Assembly: GCA_905250025.1 (NCBI GenBank)
Contig: CAJNOJ010000073.1
Location: 1-64,000, forward strand
DNA from: Adineta ricciae
Taxonomy: Eukaryota; Rotifera; Eurotatoria; Adinetida; Adinetidae
Direction: 5' to 3'
Length of the DNA stretch: 64,000 nt
Part shown: positions 1 to 10,653 of the stretch, one piece after another
Layout: every line of letters begins with the position of its first letter
Position numbering within the stretch: position 1 is the stretch's first letter
Program-made: the position numbers and the translations under genes
The notes under the pieces: generated by a model
The model's database searches: none
What the model saw: the letters and a program-made list of their open reading frames with translations, nothing else
What the model was told of the DNA's origin: nothing

Positions 1-68
1 ATATCAGTGTAGCGTGAATTCGACAGATCACTTTTCAAGTCAACGTGATGAATGATCGATGTTGCCAT
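1..68 (-). CDS. ART3 N-terminus, cut by the window edge
   Basis: The first 22 codons of a minus-strand gene starting with an ATG at 66-68; the rest lies left of the window. The same start is seen in the second copy at 15409-15576, where it runs on into an 'IDGYQDEPLVPLEESV' segment. That segment matches the N-terminal 'I-x-GYExEPLVSLEE' signature of ART1 and ART2 in this window, so the gene is almost certainly a third short ADP-ribosyltransferase of the cluster. No catalytic residue is visible here. Confidence 0.6.
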   Translation of the reverse strand, partial: MATSIIHHVDLKSDLSNSRYTD

Positions 69-847
69 TATATGAAATTAAATTATTCTAGAACAAGAGC
101 AATGTTGTGAGGTGTATTTTGTTTGTGGATAAAAGACATTATGAGAGCTTCTTCGATTGCAGGTGTGAGGTGAACTACGCTTCGTATCACTTTATTTTTC
201 CGAACTCCCGGAATCAATGTCCGTTACGAACATCCTGACAAAAGAGCCACTGCCGATTTTATCATGAAGCCCGTAATCGAAAACATGAGGTATATATGCT
301 AGATGTCCGGAACGATGTATAACCGGTAGATCATAACTATAACACTCAGTGTCAATCAATAAGGTTCGAGCGGTACAATTTGTACCGTACAAATTTAATT
401 ACAGATCGGAATGGAACAACCGGAAGTCCGTAATGATTATCAATGAGCAATCGAGACGAAGGCGACACTGTATTCGTATTGAAATGAAAATGTGTTCATA
501 ACAAAATAAAACGTGTAGTAATGCCCAATTTTTGTAGTTATTCTTGTAAATATTGAAAGCAAAAGAAAAGTCATTATGCTCGTAACGGTCTACCGGCAAG
601 TTCTTTTACCAACTTTATGACGAGATCAACTTACATTTTCAGTTAAATGCAATCTTGTATTTTATGATCACCGCGATTAAACTAGCTACACTCTAAGTGT
701 TTTGTTTCAAATACCTAATCCGTGTATTGAAATCTCCTTGTTTTTTAATTTTACGATCATCGGTAGAAAAGAAATTTCGAACTCCCGCCACACAATTTTT
801 CCGCAGGTGTGCGGTGAATACCCGTGAGCTGACACATATTCGTACTC
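69..847. other. Spacer between ART3 and ART1, with an empty hAT site
   Basis: No convincing gene. It aligns with 15577-16794 of the second copy. Positions 224-231 (TTACGAAC) are the unoccupied target of the hAT-type element that sits at 15740-16105 in the other copy. The second copy also holds about 66 extra bases (16679-16744) just before the ART1 3' end. Short open frames here (for example 192-392, minus) have no recognisable domain. Confidence 0.6.
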
Positions 848-1992
848 TCAGATGTTATCGGCACACTCACATAACCGATAATCGCCGTGATAATAGTAGT
901 AACCGCGTCCACAGCTGTAATTTTGGACAGTACATTTCGCATTCGTGTGACGTTTATAAATCTTGCCTGCCGAACCATGAGAGCGCCAAAACCAATCGCG
1001 GCAAAGGCCGCAGGTAGCGCAAGCGTATCCATGGCACTCCAATTTCCGAGTAGAATATAGCGAACTATTAGACGGTGTGGTCGTTTGTGACACTTCTAAA
1101 TGCGAACTTTCTATGCTTTGAAACAAACAGCTATAAACTTACTTTTCGCAACTGATGTTTGACTAGATGTTTTGTGATCGTCTTTTATTCTCGGCTTAAG
1201 ATCGAACGGATCAGCAAGCATTTTATAGGGCGGTTGAATCTCCCGAAGTTGAATCATATACAAACCTGGAGCTGGACTAAAGTTACTGACTATTTCGAAA
1301 TATAGACCAGGCGGTAGGAGAATTTCATCTTCGTGTTGATAGTAAGAATGTGCTCGAATGATTTTTCCACTTCTAGTTTCGATATGAAACATTGTTCGAA
1401 CACCAGACGTTCCCACATAATATGGAGATTCGAGTACTTTCAACGAAGTAGTACACGAGCTAACCGACCACCAAGTCACTTTCTTTCCTTCTTTATAAAG
1501 ATGTCGTAAGTCTTCTGGCACACCACGATAAATAGTTATGTGTCCCGTTTGTCTAAATATCAGAAAAACGAAAGATTTTCTATTGGATGAAATATTCGAT
1601 TCGATCACGTACGGAAGTTTAAAGAATGCTGTGAGGAATAATTTCAAATACTTGAACCATGGTCGTAGTTTGTTGCGATCGGCCAGACGTAGCGTTCGAT
1701 TCAGTATCGCATAGAGGCTATTTTCATGTACACTCCACTCCATTGTATATAGATGAATGGAAGCTGATTCATCGGCACTTAATCCATCCTTTGGCTGCGT
1801 GGAATTCATTTTTGCAATGAAAATGTTTTGTTTCAATTCGTTATTGTCGAATAGATGTTCTAATGGTTGGCAGGCTCTCTCGAGCGATACAAGTGGCTCC
1901 TGTTCATAGCCGGATATAGGTTGAAGCATTCGCTCTGGTTCATCACGAATACTTGCAAGCAGACGTCGATTAACGTTATCCATCGTTGCCAT
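848..1992 (-). CDS. ART1: short R-S-ExE mono-ADP-ribosyltransferase
   Basis: Predicted NAD+:protein ADP-ribosyltransferase (ART family, PF01129 type). Three exons, complement of 1613-1992, 1143-1552 and 848-1095, give 345 codons. Both introns have GT..AG ends: 60 nt (1553-1612, in frame and open) and 47 nt (1096-1142). Catalytic motifs are complete: Arg136 in IYRGV, the Ser motif at 156-159 (WWSVSSC), and E201-D-E203 in HEDEILLPPG. An N-terminal GYEQEPLVSLE segment (29-38) is shared with ART2 and ART3. Removing intron 1 restores alignment to ART2, which lacks those bases. The last exon is Cys-rich and less certain; its frame is open in both copies. The start is the ATG shared by both copies. 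No signal peptide is seen, so the location is unknown. It is followed by ART2 on the same strand, suggesting tandem duplication. Confidence 0.8.
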
Positions 1993-2323
1993 GTCTAACA
2001 CGCAATTTATTTGAAAATGTCTTATTCCTCAAGAAACGAGGTGTCCCGTAATTACAAATAATAATAACAGAACAGAAATGTTCTTTTCTCTCGCAATTAT
2101 TTTTAACCTCCTGAATGACGAGGAAATTTTTTTTGTTCTGTTAGAAATTGAAAAAAGATGGCGAATTTTGCTGGTGCACTATGTGGCAGAACGCAAGAAA
2201 ATATGTTGTCGTCAGCCTGAAGACAGCAGTATTCAAGACGTGAAGAATAGCAAAACAAACAACTCTCGAAACAAACACAAAAAGAATCCCTGCGGTGGCA
2301 AGTCAGTGATGGAGAATCATTAT
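1993..2323. other. Spacer upstream of ART1
   Basis: 331 bp between the ART2 stop and the ART1 start, conserved in the second copy (17940-18274). It should hold the ART1 promoter and ART2 3' UTR. No clear box is seen. In the second copy the ART1 frame stays open through it by chance, without an upstream shared ATG. Confidence 0.5.
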
Positions 2324-3233
2324 TCATGCTTTTCCCGAAGGTTCTGTTGGTTTGTCAGTAGTTGATGATTCTACTGAAAATTCATCGAATGGTCTTGCAT
2401 GCACTACTAACGTTTTGCTCTCAGCTATGCCAGCTATTTCTTGAACAGTATGATGTTGTGATAAGACTAATGAACTCGAAAAAATGAGCACGTATAGTTT
2501 AAAAGTATTATCACGTACCTTGACGGCTGAGAAACGGTGTTTCCAACAGGATGAAGGGTGAAACATTTTCGACCAGATGAATAACATGAAGATCGTTCTT
2601 CGCCGGCATGTGATCGTTAACACGAAAGAAGGAACCAGGCATGAGAATGATTTCTTCGATTGTATCTTTTTCACACGAATATTGTCTTATCGACTTAGCA
2701 TTACGCGACTCAATGAAAAAAAGTGTACCAGCGTTGTTTTTACCGAGAAAACGATCGTCTTCAAGCATCGAAACATCGCCGATGCACGAACCCACTCCCC
2801 ACCATACGATGTCTTTGCCTTTTGGATAAACCGAAGTTAAATCTACGCCACGCACACATCGCCAGACTGTACGAGATGATGAAGGAAGTTTGCAGAGTGC
2901 AGTTAGAAATAACTTCAGAAATAATGACCAGGGTTTAATTTGTCGACGATTTGCATTTCGTAAACAACTATTGAGTATCTCGTATAGATTTGGTCCCTCA
3001 TCGAATACCATTGTATATAAGTATATGGCTGCCGACTCGTCCACGGTTAAAGACTCGTCTAATTTCGCACAATTTTCTTTTGCCACATGCACATTTGCGT
3101 CGATATTTGTGAAATGTTGTGCAACGGGCTGAACTGCTTCTTCGAGTGATACCAACGGCTCGTTTTCATACCCTCTGATAGGTGGAAGCATTCTACCTAT
3201 TTTTTCATTGACCACATCAATAAACCTTGTCAT
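2324..3233 (-). CDS. ART2: ADP-ribosyltransferase-like, catalytic motifs eroded
   Basis: Homolog of ART1 over its whole length. Two exons, complement of 2519-3233 and 2324-2466, are split by a 52-nt GT..AG intron (2467-2518), giving 285 residues. The fold-defining segments are kept: GYENEPLVSLEE (21-32), IKPWSLFLKLFLTAL (99-113) and the NAD-binding Arg128 in CVRGV. However, the Ser motif is WWGVGSC (Gly146 and Gly148 for both Ser), and the first Glu of the ExE pair is Ile192 (IEEIILMPG). These changes are the same in the second copy. Known family logic says loss of the ExE first Glu removes arginine-specific transfer, so this may be a pseudoenzyme, an NAD hydrolase or a binder. The tail exon is hydrophilic (Ser/Thr/Glu). 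Confidence 0.75.
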
Positions 3234-3590
3234 AGCACGAAGAGATCAGTAGTTTGTTGCGAAATGATTCGATGCGAAGAAACTGCCAGCGAGAAATCAA
3301 ACACATCTCGATTCTTTTTCTCGCTTAGTGACACTTAGATAGTTTCATAGAAACAACTTATATGTTAACAAATATGTGCTTCTTTATCGATATTTTTTTC
3401 TTTTACACACATAATATTTCGTTTCGAATATGTAAGCATAAGTAAATAATATTACCCATACACTATACTGGCAGATAAGAAAGAAGTTAACACCGTGAAG
3501 CGAAGGATCGTGGAAAGATGCTTTTTATCAGCTGATGACACATTTGTCCACTGTCTTTCTCAAATAAAATACGACTGTTAATCAGACTTC
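3234..3590. other. Divergent spacer between ART2 and the decayed ART-TPR gene
   Basis: 357 bp between two divergent starts, conserved in the second copy (19185-19547). It is AT-rich and probably holds promoter sequence for both sides. No individual element can be named. Confidence 0.45.
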
Positions 3591-5165
3591 TTGCTGTTAT
3601 TAGCAAGACGACAAGTAATGAGTAATAAAATATCTGAACCAGTTTCAAAAGAAACTAAACAATCAGCTGTTGAGATGACGAGCGAGTACATACAGCAACA
3701 TATGAAAAAGAAAATGGTTAACAATGAACTATTCGTTTGGCTGTGCAGCAGTATTCAAAAGAATAGTTTCAACTATCAATATACTACCTCTCAATTGCAA
3801 GGTGTCGTTGATCATGTCGGAACGTTCATTCACAGTGATGATTGCTTCAGATATATTGAAAACGTTAGTGACAATGTGAATATCATTGCATTGGATTCGC
3901 TCGAAGGACGTTTTGTGCCGTAAATTGATCCGGAGTCTGAAGTCAATGGAATTTTCATCGTTTACGGTACCAATGAGAATCAGAAAGAGATGGGCGTCAA
4001 AGTACTATACAATTCGTGGTGTTTCCATTGAGGTAGTACGAATATCATAGACTAGTAAACGGTTTATTAATGAGCTGGAAGAAAATGTGACATCTATCGA
4101 AACCATGGCTACAAGTGACGGTGCATCTAGGAAAGAACTCGATCGATTAGATCATTCGCTTATGTATATACAGGTAAAAGATCGATCTGATGGTATACGC
4201 GTGAATACTTTCTATACAGGATTCTCAATCGTAGTTTGCGGCTGATAAACGTTGAACTTATTATCAAGATAGGCTTCGTCACCAATGATCTTCATCATTA
4301 AATTGAATAACTGCATTCGAAACCGTTTTTGCGAATCGAATGCCAACGCATCATTTATCGTCCGTCGAGGACAAGGTTTATCTAAAACCGAATTCAAACA
4401 ATCAAAAAAAAACAAAGGACGGTCTCATATCTTTTAATAACATTTTATCTGCAAATCGCGATCGTTATACAAATAAAATATTTTCCAATAACGGGCATGA
4501 AGATTCGAATACAGCGGGAACCCTTTCTATCCTGAACATCGATCCTTCTGTATCAAAAACGCCATTTGCATCCATTACAGATGCTAGCTATTATTCAAGT
4601 GGATGGGCTGACTGATTTCATTGCTAATTAAAATAGATCAGTCTAACAAAGCTGCTGAAATTGTTCACGTAATCCTAAGTCAAACAACAGATGAAGCACA
4701 CCAGGCACATCTTCGCCATGAAATGTCATATATTAAATAAAGTACAGGAGCGTCTGCAACGATCAACACTACAAATCTACTAGATGGACAGCTATCTCGT
4801 TCATTGTCTCATCATGATTCGAGCGATTCCTGCATTACACATGGAACATCATATATTACAACATGCGCGAATATACAATAACACTCTCGTGTTACCCAGA
4901 AGCAGTCAAAACTCAACAACAAATCTTATCATCGAATCATCCTGCCTTAGCTCGATCCTTGAACAACGCTGCAAAAGCACATACTGGGCTGGACAACTAG
5001 GAGAGCGCACTCTCACATATTGAGAATGCTTGAAAAATTCAGCCGCAAGTATTACCATTGGATCATCTGAATCTAGGCATGTCTAATTATTTAATGGGTG
5101 CAGTTTATGCGAATAAGAAAGGCTATTTGCAAGCATTTTTACATTACGAATGTGCTATATAAATA
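3591..5165 (+). pseudogene. Decayed ART-TPR gene (copy A)
   Basis: Fragments in several frames follow the order of the ART-TPR genes elsewhere in the window. An N-terminal module (3720-3990) has a stop at about 3921. A broken ART core follows, with GLISFNNILSANRDR and PSVSKTPFASITDASYY near 4420-4610, matching 'GGLLSFNxFLST' and 'xxxTPFASLDKVSYY' of gene D. A single recognisable TPR lies near 5050-5160 (GMSNYLMGAVYANKKGYLQA). No YRG motif is intact and stops and frameshifts are many. The second copy (19548-20935) carries different lesions, so decay probably began in the common ancestor and went on independently. Confidence 0.75.
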
Positions 5166-5461
5166 TTATGCAACATTCACTGACTTCCAAGCTATATTGC
5201 TTTTCACTTCGTTTTCTTGATAGCCAATCGTATAAATAAAATTTTTGCAAGTTGAAAAGTCATATCGACAATGAACTACTACATTTTTGTAACGTGTCGC
5301 TTAGAACCTTTGACTGATCGGTTGGCGATGACCGAAAGACTTTCTTTAACGTTTAAAAATGAAACAACAGCATTTATCGTAGTATGACGCATGTCTGGTG
5401 TTAGTTTCTTTGAAAAAAAAATCATGACAAAAAACTAATTATCAAACGTCACAGTCACATA

Positions 5462-6442
5462 CTATTGAGTTTGTGCTAATGATTCCTTTTCTTCTTTATC
5501 GAAAAAATCTGTTACAGATTTGCAGAATTTTGCCATTGGATGTTCAGCAGGTAGTTCTAAAAGCGCTAGTCGGCAGAATCGTCGATAGAGTTCTCGACGG
5601 ATCATTACCATTCGTTGCAGTGCATCACGGTCAACAGCTTTGATTCCTTCTTCGGATTCATATCCTTCAAGAAGCCATGCTGTGTACAATTGTGAGTTGG
5701 CTTGTGGCACTGGAGATCGATCAATCGGCGAGCCGCCTCGTTCCAATGAAACAACGCCCCAGATAGGTGCGGACAAATCATAAAGAAACCACGACTGTTG
5801 TAATTGATCCCAATCGAACATGCACGGCATCATGACAGCAGGGTCCCAATAATAATTACTTGGATTGACATCACCGTGTATAATTCCAAAATGTGTCGGA
5901 TCCATTACGGTTGCCTTGTCACGTTCATCGACTTCTACATTGGCAAGAACTCCATCATGAAGTGTTGTCCAATGACGTGCTCGAGCAGCAAGCTCTGGCT
6001 GTTCTTGAACGAAGCGACGTGTCAGCTTATGTAAACGAGCAAACCAACGACCAAGACCGACAACTATATCTTTATTTGTCATCCATATCCAGTCCGTATA
6101 GACAACTGGTTCTCCGGTTGCATATGTGAACAGACAAAGAATTAAAGATTCGAAACGAACGACGCTGTTTGACGTAATAGAACTTGGAATGGTTCGACAT
6201 ACGGGCAGTTGGTTTTTGTGTAAATAATCAAGTAGAGCTACTTCCAATTCGGTGCCGTCCAATCGTTTGTTGTTTGGATCAGGTGTAACACGTAGAATAA
6301 AACGTTCGGAATCATTCTTATTGGCGATAAAAGTATGATTTTGTGCAGATTTCAGGCATTCGCCAATCTCTACACCCCAATGGTCACGAGCCAGTTGACG
6401 AACGCGCTCAGTATCGATTGAAATAGTTTCGAAAAGTGGCAT
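5462..6442 (-). CDS. APH-fold small-molecule kinase (copy A)
   Basis: 326-residue protein of the aminoglycoside phosphotransferase/choline kinase fold (PF01636 type), predicted to move a phosphate from ATP or GTP to a small hydroxylated substrate that cannot be named from sequence. The catalytic loop is H189-G-D191-VNPSN196 and the metal-binding segment is FD210-W-D212. The N-lobe strand FILRV (48-52) fits the nucleotide-binding lobe. The start is a clean ATG. No intron is visible and the length suits bacterial homologs, so acquisition by transfer is plausible but unproven; a metazoan hydroxylysine-kinase-like origin is the alternative. The copy at 21153-22133 differs by scattered substitutions only. 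It may act as a detoxifying or metabolic enzyme in the cytosol. Confidence 0.8.
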   Translation of the reverse strand: MPLFETISIDTERVRQLARDHWGVEIGECLKSAQNHTFIANKNDSERFILRVTPDPNNKRLDGTELEVALLDYLHKNQLPVCRTIPSSITSNSVVRFESLILCLFTYATGEPVVYTDWIWMTNKDIVVGLGRWFARLHKLTRRFVQEQPELAARARHWTTLHDGVLANVEVDERDKATVMDPTHFGIIHGDVNPSNYYWDPAVMMPCMFDWDQLQQSWFLYDLSAPIWGVVSLERGGSPIDRSPVPQANSQLYTAWLLEGYESEEGIKAVDRDALQRMVMIRRELYRRFCRLALLELPAEHPMAKFCKSVTDFFDKEEKESLAQTQ

Positions 6443-9076
6443 GTCTTATCTAAAAAAAAAGCCTTGAATCAAACGTACTGAGCAGAAATAATCGACATCC
6501 AGAACTTATACGCAATTCTTGCGAAATATTTCAATTTCTTGCGCAAATGTATGCATGACATTTAAAGAAAAGTAGAACAAAAAAAGATACGAAGGCATAT
6601 GCTTATCAGACATTTAAATCTTACTTAGTCCTCCGTCATCATATACGTCACTCACACATCCTATAAATCCACAAAGGAAAATAGACGATTGATATTTATT
6701 TTATAGCTTCACTTAAATAACGACGCGTTTTATCACTATCAAGGCTACGATAGAACGAGAAAACCGAATAAATTCTTAGGATACAAAAAGTGTCTGACGA
6801 TTAAAACACAAATATGAATGAAAATTCATCAGCAGATTTTATTGTGCGGACAAGTAAATTTTCCGTGATGGAATAATTGTTTCATTTTGACTCCATGTAA
6901 ATGCTTTTAAAAATCAGTTCAATATATTCACACGTAGCTATAGGCAATATAGACTAATCAGATTATACATATTTCTATACCATCTAGACTCAGATATGTC
7001 AGATCGAAATCTTTTAGCGCAAAGATGTTTGCTAGAATTCGAAAAGTAGATTTGTTTTCTGGAGAGATTCTTTTATGTCTGAATTTATTCTGATAAGTTT
7101 TAGATGAAATGAAACTTGATAAAGTTTCTGTTGAACTGCATGCATTTTATCATTTTTTGACGACCCCAATTTTATTCAAAAACATGCAGCACATATATAC
7201 TAATCTTTATGCGTGACGAGAATTTTTGCGAGAAACTATAAAAGAGGTTTTGACTAGTTTTACAACAATTCCCCACATTTTTACTATCCATGTCAACGGT
7301 CAAATAATGCAGTGCAACGGGCATTCTTTATTTTAATACAAAAACATAGAACATTGACCGCATGCATCTGAAGTATCGCCGAACTAAATACGTCATTCAC
7401 TGACATCCATACGGAAGTCTGCGAACAACTATTTTCATGAATTGATGGATACGCATCCACCTGTATAACAATGAACCAATCAAAATGTCTTCTTATATTT
7501 TTATTAGCCTTCTAATTAATTAGGAAAGTTGTACTCAAAGAAAATGACAGCAACATGAACCTAACACAAGAAAGGGCTTTATCTAAATTTTGAATATGGC
7601 TCTTTCTTAATTTTTCGTTTGGTATTGACATGCAAATGATTCTCCAATGATCTAGACGTTATTGTGTCTTTTGGTATTTTTCAACATTCTGACATTTTTT
7701 GTTCTCTTCCTGTGTTCGTTTTCGCCTAATTAAAAATAGCTGTTACATAATTAGTATTCCTTCTCTCCCGCTCTTTTCAACTATTTTTAAATAAATCTGA
7801 AATATTGTCATATGACCGCTTTTATTGATTATCCGCTCATATTACTCGTCGCTATCATTTCTTTTGTCTCTGTTCAACGGAAATACACCAACGTTTAAAG
7901 AGTCTATCGTTTTTATATTTCAAATTGAATTTTAGAAAATAAATCAGCTTTCTCTTATCCAAAAATTAGTGGGGTTACGAATATAGGAAAATGATGTCTT
8001 CCATTCGACGAAGACAACTTGTTAGCACTTATTTACGTCAACAGACCTCGCAAGTATGCGATAGTTAACGCTTGAAATGCTATGATTTCGCAGCGTTATT
8101 CGTCTAAATAGAACTTCATATCACTGATCACCGCCTTCTAATCTATTCAGTCTAAACAATCCATATGGATTTGCTTTATATTTTTACTATAGTTATATGG
8201 TTACACTCGAAAGTATTAAAGATATAAAGCAACCATGCACAAATCGAAGAGAACAAAAAGAGATGAGATATAATGCCACTCATGAGCTAGAGTCAGAGTA
8301 CAAATATAGCGTACAGGCGGCATTAGAGGGTATCCGAATGCTTCTTCATTCAAATTAGATTCCTACCGACACCTACCCCTTTATCTTCATCGAGAAAGAT
8401 CTCTACTGGTACTCACGCCTCACGCTTAAAATGATAAATGCTAGAATTTTGAAGATCTTACTAGCAATTTTCATACTTCAGAGTCTCAATATTCCCTGTA
8501 TTTCCTATATCACTCAAGATTTCTGCTTGAATTAAAGTTCTTTTTTTTCTCAAAATTTAGTTTTAAATATGATAGATCATTGCATGCTTTTAAACCAATG
8601 GCGTCGAAAAATACTTTCATGCCATCTTGTTGCAACAGAACGGAGCGCATTTTTGGTTGTTTTTAGTAATCGATAAGAATGCACTTTCTTAATTCACAAG
8701 TAACGCTCGTCCAGCGACTCGCTCAGCTCTTTCTCGTAGAAATATTGCTTTCAGATGTTACATTTTTTAGATATTATTGTGTATATTAATTTATTTTCAG
8801 TGTAGACTAGAGATTTATACTAAATGTGAAATAGAGAATTAGATATTCTAAGTCAATGTCAACACAATTGAGAAGATTATGAGCTATTACATAAAAAAAG
8901 AGCAGTAAGAAAGCATGATAGGAAATATCTGCTACAATAAGTAAGATAAATGTAAAGGGTGGTAAGGAAAATGGACATATACGAATAATTATTTTAAGAT
9001 AATTTGAAAAATGATAATATGTTTTATATATTTGAAATAACCCTCAACTCTTAACAGTGTATCGATTTATACCAGT
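6443..9076. other. Long AT-rich spacer, conserved between copies up to about 8690
   Basis: No gene, RNA or repeat array can be supported. From 6443 to about 8690 it aligns by eye along its length with 22134-24395, with small indels. At about 8690 the copies part: here a segment running to about 9880 has no counterpart in the second copy. That segment contains the helicase fragment and the telomere-like tract listed separately. Confidence 0.5.
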
Positions 9077-9615
9077 TCAAATAGTGGAAGAAGTGCATTC
9101 TCGTTTTGTCTTTCTATCAAGTTCATCTAGACGTTTAAGTTCAGTATCTTGAGGAAGAGACGGTCGAACTTGTGATATCTTCATATAAAAAGGTCGAAGA
9201 ATAACTACATCTTCACTCGTGGGACCTTTTCCCCACCTTGTATACGTTCGAACAGTTGACCGAAGAGTTGCTTGACGGAAACAGTAAATTGCTTTCTGAC
9301 GAATGGAATAGGGATTAGTTTAGGACGAAGCCCATCGAGGTTTGTTTCTAGTTGTGATGCATTAATTCCTACGAGCGCATACAACGGTTTTCATATGTAG
9401 ATTGTATCTGAGAGAAATACTTCGCTTTTTATTTTTAAACCACTCGGATCTTCCTTATCACAGTATATGAGTTCTCAAAAGATTCCTTCAGTACCATTGG
9501 AAAGTCCTAGTTCACACGGAATGTTATCGGTGAGAAGCACAGGCATGTTTGATACCAAAGGTAAAAGACCAGGAAGAAGTTCAGTTTTATTGTCAGGTAC
9601 ATGGACGCTACTTCA
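9077..9615 (-). pseudogene. Remnant of a PIF1/Helitron-type helicase C-terminus
   Basis: Reading the minus strand from about 9615 gives VPDNKTELLPG followed by PLVSNMPVLLTDNIPCELGL and SNGTEGIF, the typical C-terminal signature of PIF1-family helicases, including those of Helitron elements ('LPG.LPLV.GMPV.LT.NI..ELGL.NGT.G'). Later segments (PLYALVGINASQ, LIPIPFVRKQFTVSVKQ, RWGKGPTSEDVVILRPF) continue the homology but need two frame changes and contain at least three stops. It is present only in block A, so it entered A or was lost from A'. Helitron rather than host PIF1 origin is inference, since no Rep domain or element end is visible. Confidence 0.65.
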
Positions 9616-9810
9616 AAATTCGCTTGTGACAACTAATTACTGAGTATTAGGTCACGAAAGATTAAAAAAGGTTTATACATCGTACTGATACACTTGACTG
9701 TAGCCGGATTTTTTTTCTCTAAAAGACTATAAGAAACTAACTTCAGATTCGAATTCCTCGACCCAAAACACTCCTAGGGACCATACTTTTAAGAAAGAGA
9801 TTTAGATTAT

Positions 9811-9887
9811 TAGGGTGAGGGTGGGTGAGGGTGAGGGTGAGGGTGAGGGTGTGGGTGAGGGTGTTGGGTGAGGGTGGATGAAATTTT
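9811..9887 (+). repeat. Telomere-like TGAGGG hexamer tract
   Basis: About 77 bp of GGGTGA/GGGTG units with variants, including one TGTGGG. TGTGGG is the reported bdelloid telomere hexamer; the dominant unit here differs from it by one base. Unique sequence flanks both sides, so this is interstitial rather than a chromosome end. A shorter version lies at the centre of the palindrome in the second copy (24580-24601). Confidence 0.8.
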
Positions 9888-10150
9888 TTTATGATTGGAA
9901 TCTATAGAGCTCATCGAGTTGTATCTGGATTAAGTGTTGTAATGGTAGCTGGAAGTGAAGAAACGAATTCGTGCGTGTTTCTTTGAAATTTGCATGTTTT
10001 TAAAGGTTTTTTTAAATATTTTATGGGTAAGGAAGGGTATTTCACAGAATGTATGTTTTTTAATAGATAGAGCTCACTGAGTTCCACCTGGAAAGAATGT
10101 GATCAGAGTTGGAATACACTCGTGTGTGAATCCATGTCCAAGATATCCTA
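9888..10150 (+). repeat. Two direct copies of the palindrome-arm sequence
   Basis: 'ATGATTGGAATCTA-AGAGCTCA' occurs at about 9891-9920, and a related 'AGAGCTCACTGAGTTCCACCTGGAAAG' stretch at about 10067-10135. In the second copy the same sequence forms one arm of the inverted repeat at 24491-24675. This suggests a small repeat element rearranged here. No gene is seen from here to 10277. Confidence 0.5.
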
Positions 10151-10277
10151 CATGATGGTTGGCAGTTTCCTTTTTTCCAACTTGTAGCAAGTTGGTTTTT
10201 TCCTGCATGACATCAGAAGGCTGAAAAAGAGTTGTAACATTTACAAATATTCATTTCTTTGCTACACTTTCTAAGCA

Positions 10278-10640
10278 ATGTCACAAGATACTTGTACATT
10301 CAGCTATATTGCTAGAAAAGATTGTCAACCGAAAATCGCTACAGGTGTAGAACAAAGATGGCAAGATCTCAAGAGAGAATTTAGTCGACAAGGTGAAGGA
10401 TTATCAGGTGCGAAATATTATAAAACCGTCAGTCTTCAAGGACCTCAATTATTTGCGGTGAAATTTGATCAAACTGTTTGGTATCATGATGACAATAAGT
10501 GGCATAGATATATTACAGCCACGGATATCAAGTATGGTGTATCGTATGCACCAGAGTTAAATCCGAGACGTGATACATTCGCTTCGACAACAACAGATGA
10601 AGATGATGAACCTGAATACGGTGTACAAAATGAAGACTAA
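10278..10640 (+). CDS. Small conserved protein of unknown function (copy A)
   Basis: 120 residues from a clean ATG with no intron. I do not recognise a family. It has no signal peptide or membrane segment. The middle is rich in aromatic residues (FAVKFDQTVWYHDDNKWHRY, about 60-79) and suggests a compact beta-rich fold. The C-terminus is acidic (TDEDDEPEYGVQNED). It is kept at full length in the second copy (24835-25197) with mostly conservative changes, which supports it being real. It faces the giant ART-TPR gene tail to tail, with only 13 bases between the stop codons in both copies, so the transcripts probably overlap at their 3' ends. Confidence 0.7.
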   Translation: MSQDTCTFSYIARKDCQPKIATGVEQRWQDLKREFSRQGEGLSGAKYYKTVSLQGPQLFAVKFDQTVWYHDDNKWHRYITATDIKYGVSYAPELNPRRDTFASTTTDEDDEPEYGVQNED

Positions 10641-10653
10641 ACGTTTTCCTTTA

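Noticed and set aside
192-392. 66-codon minus-strand frame, similar in both copies (also 16074-16274)
   Set aside because: Similarity simply reflects copy homology; the second copy's end is altered by the MITE and there is no domain or splice support.
9811-9887. True chromosome end
   Set aside because: Unique sequence continues on both sides and the hexamer is mostly TGAGGG rather than TGTGGG.
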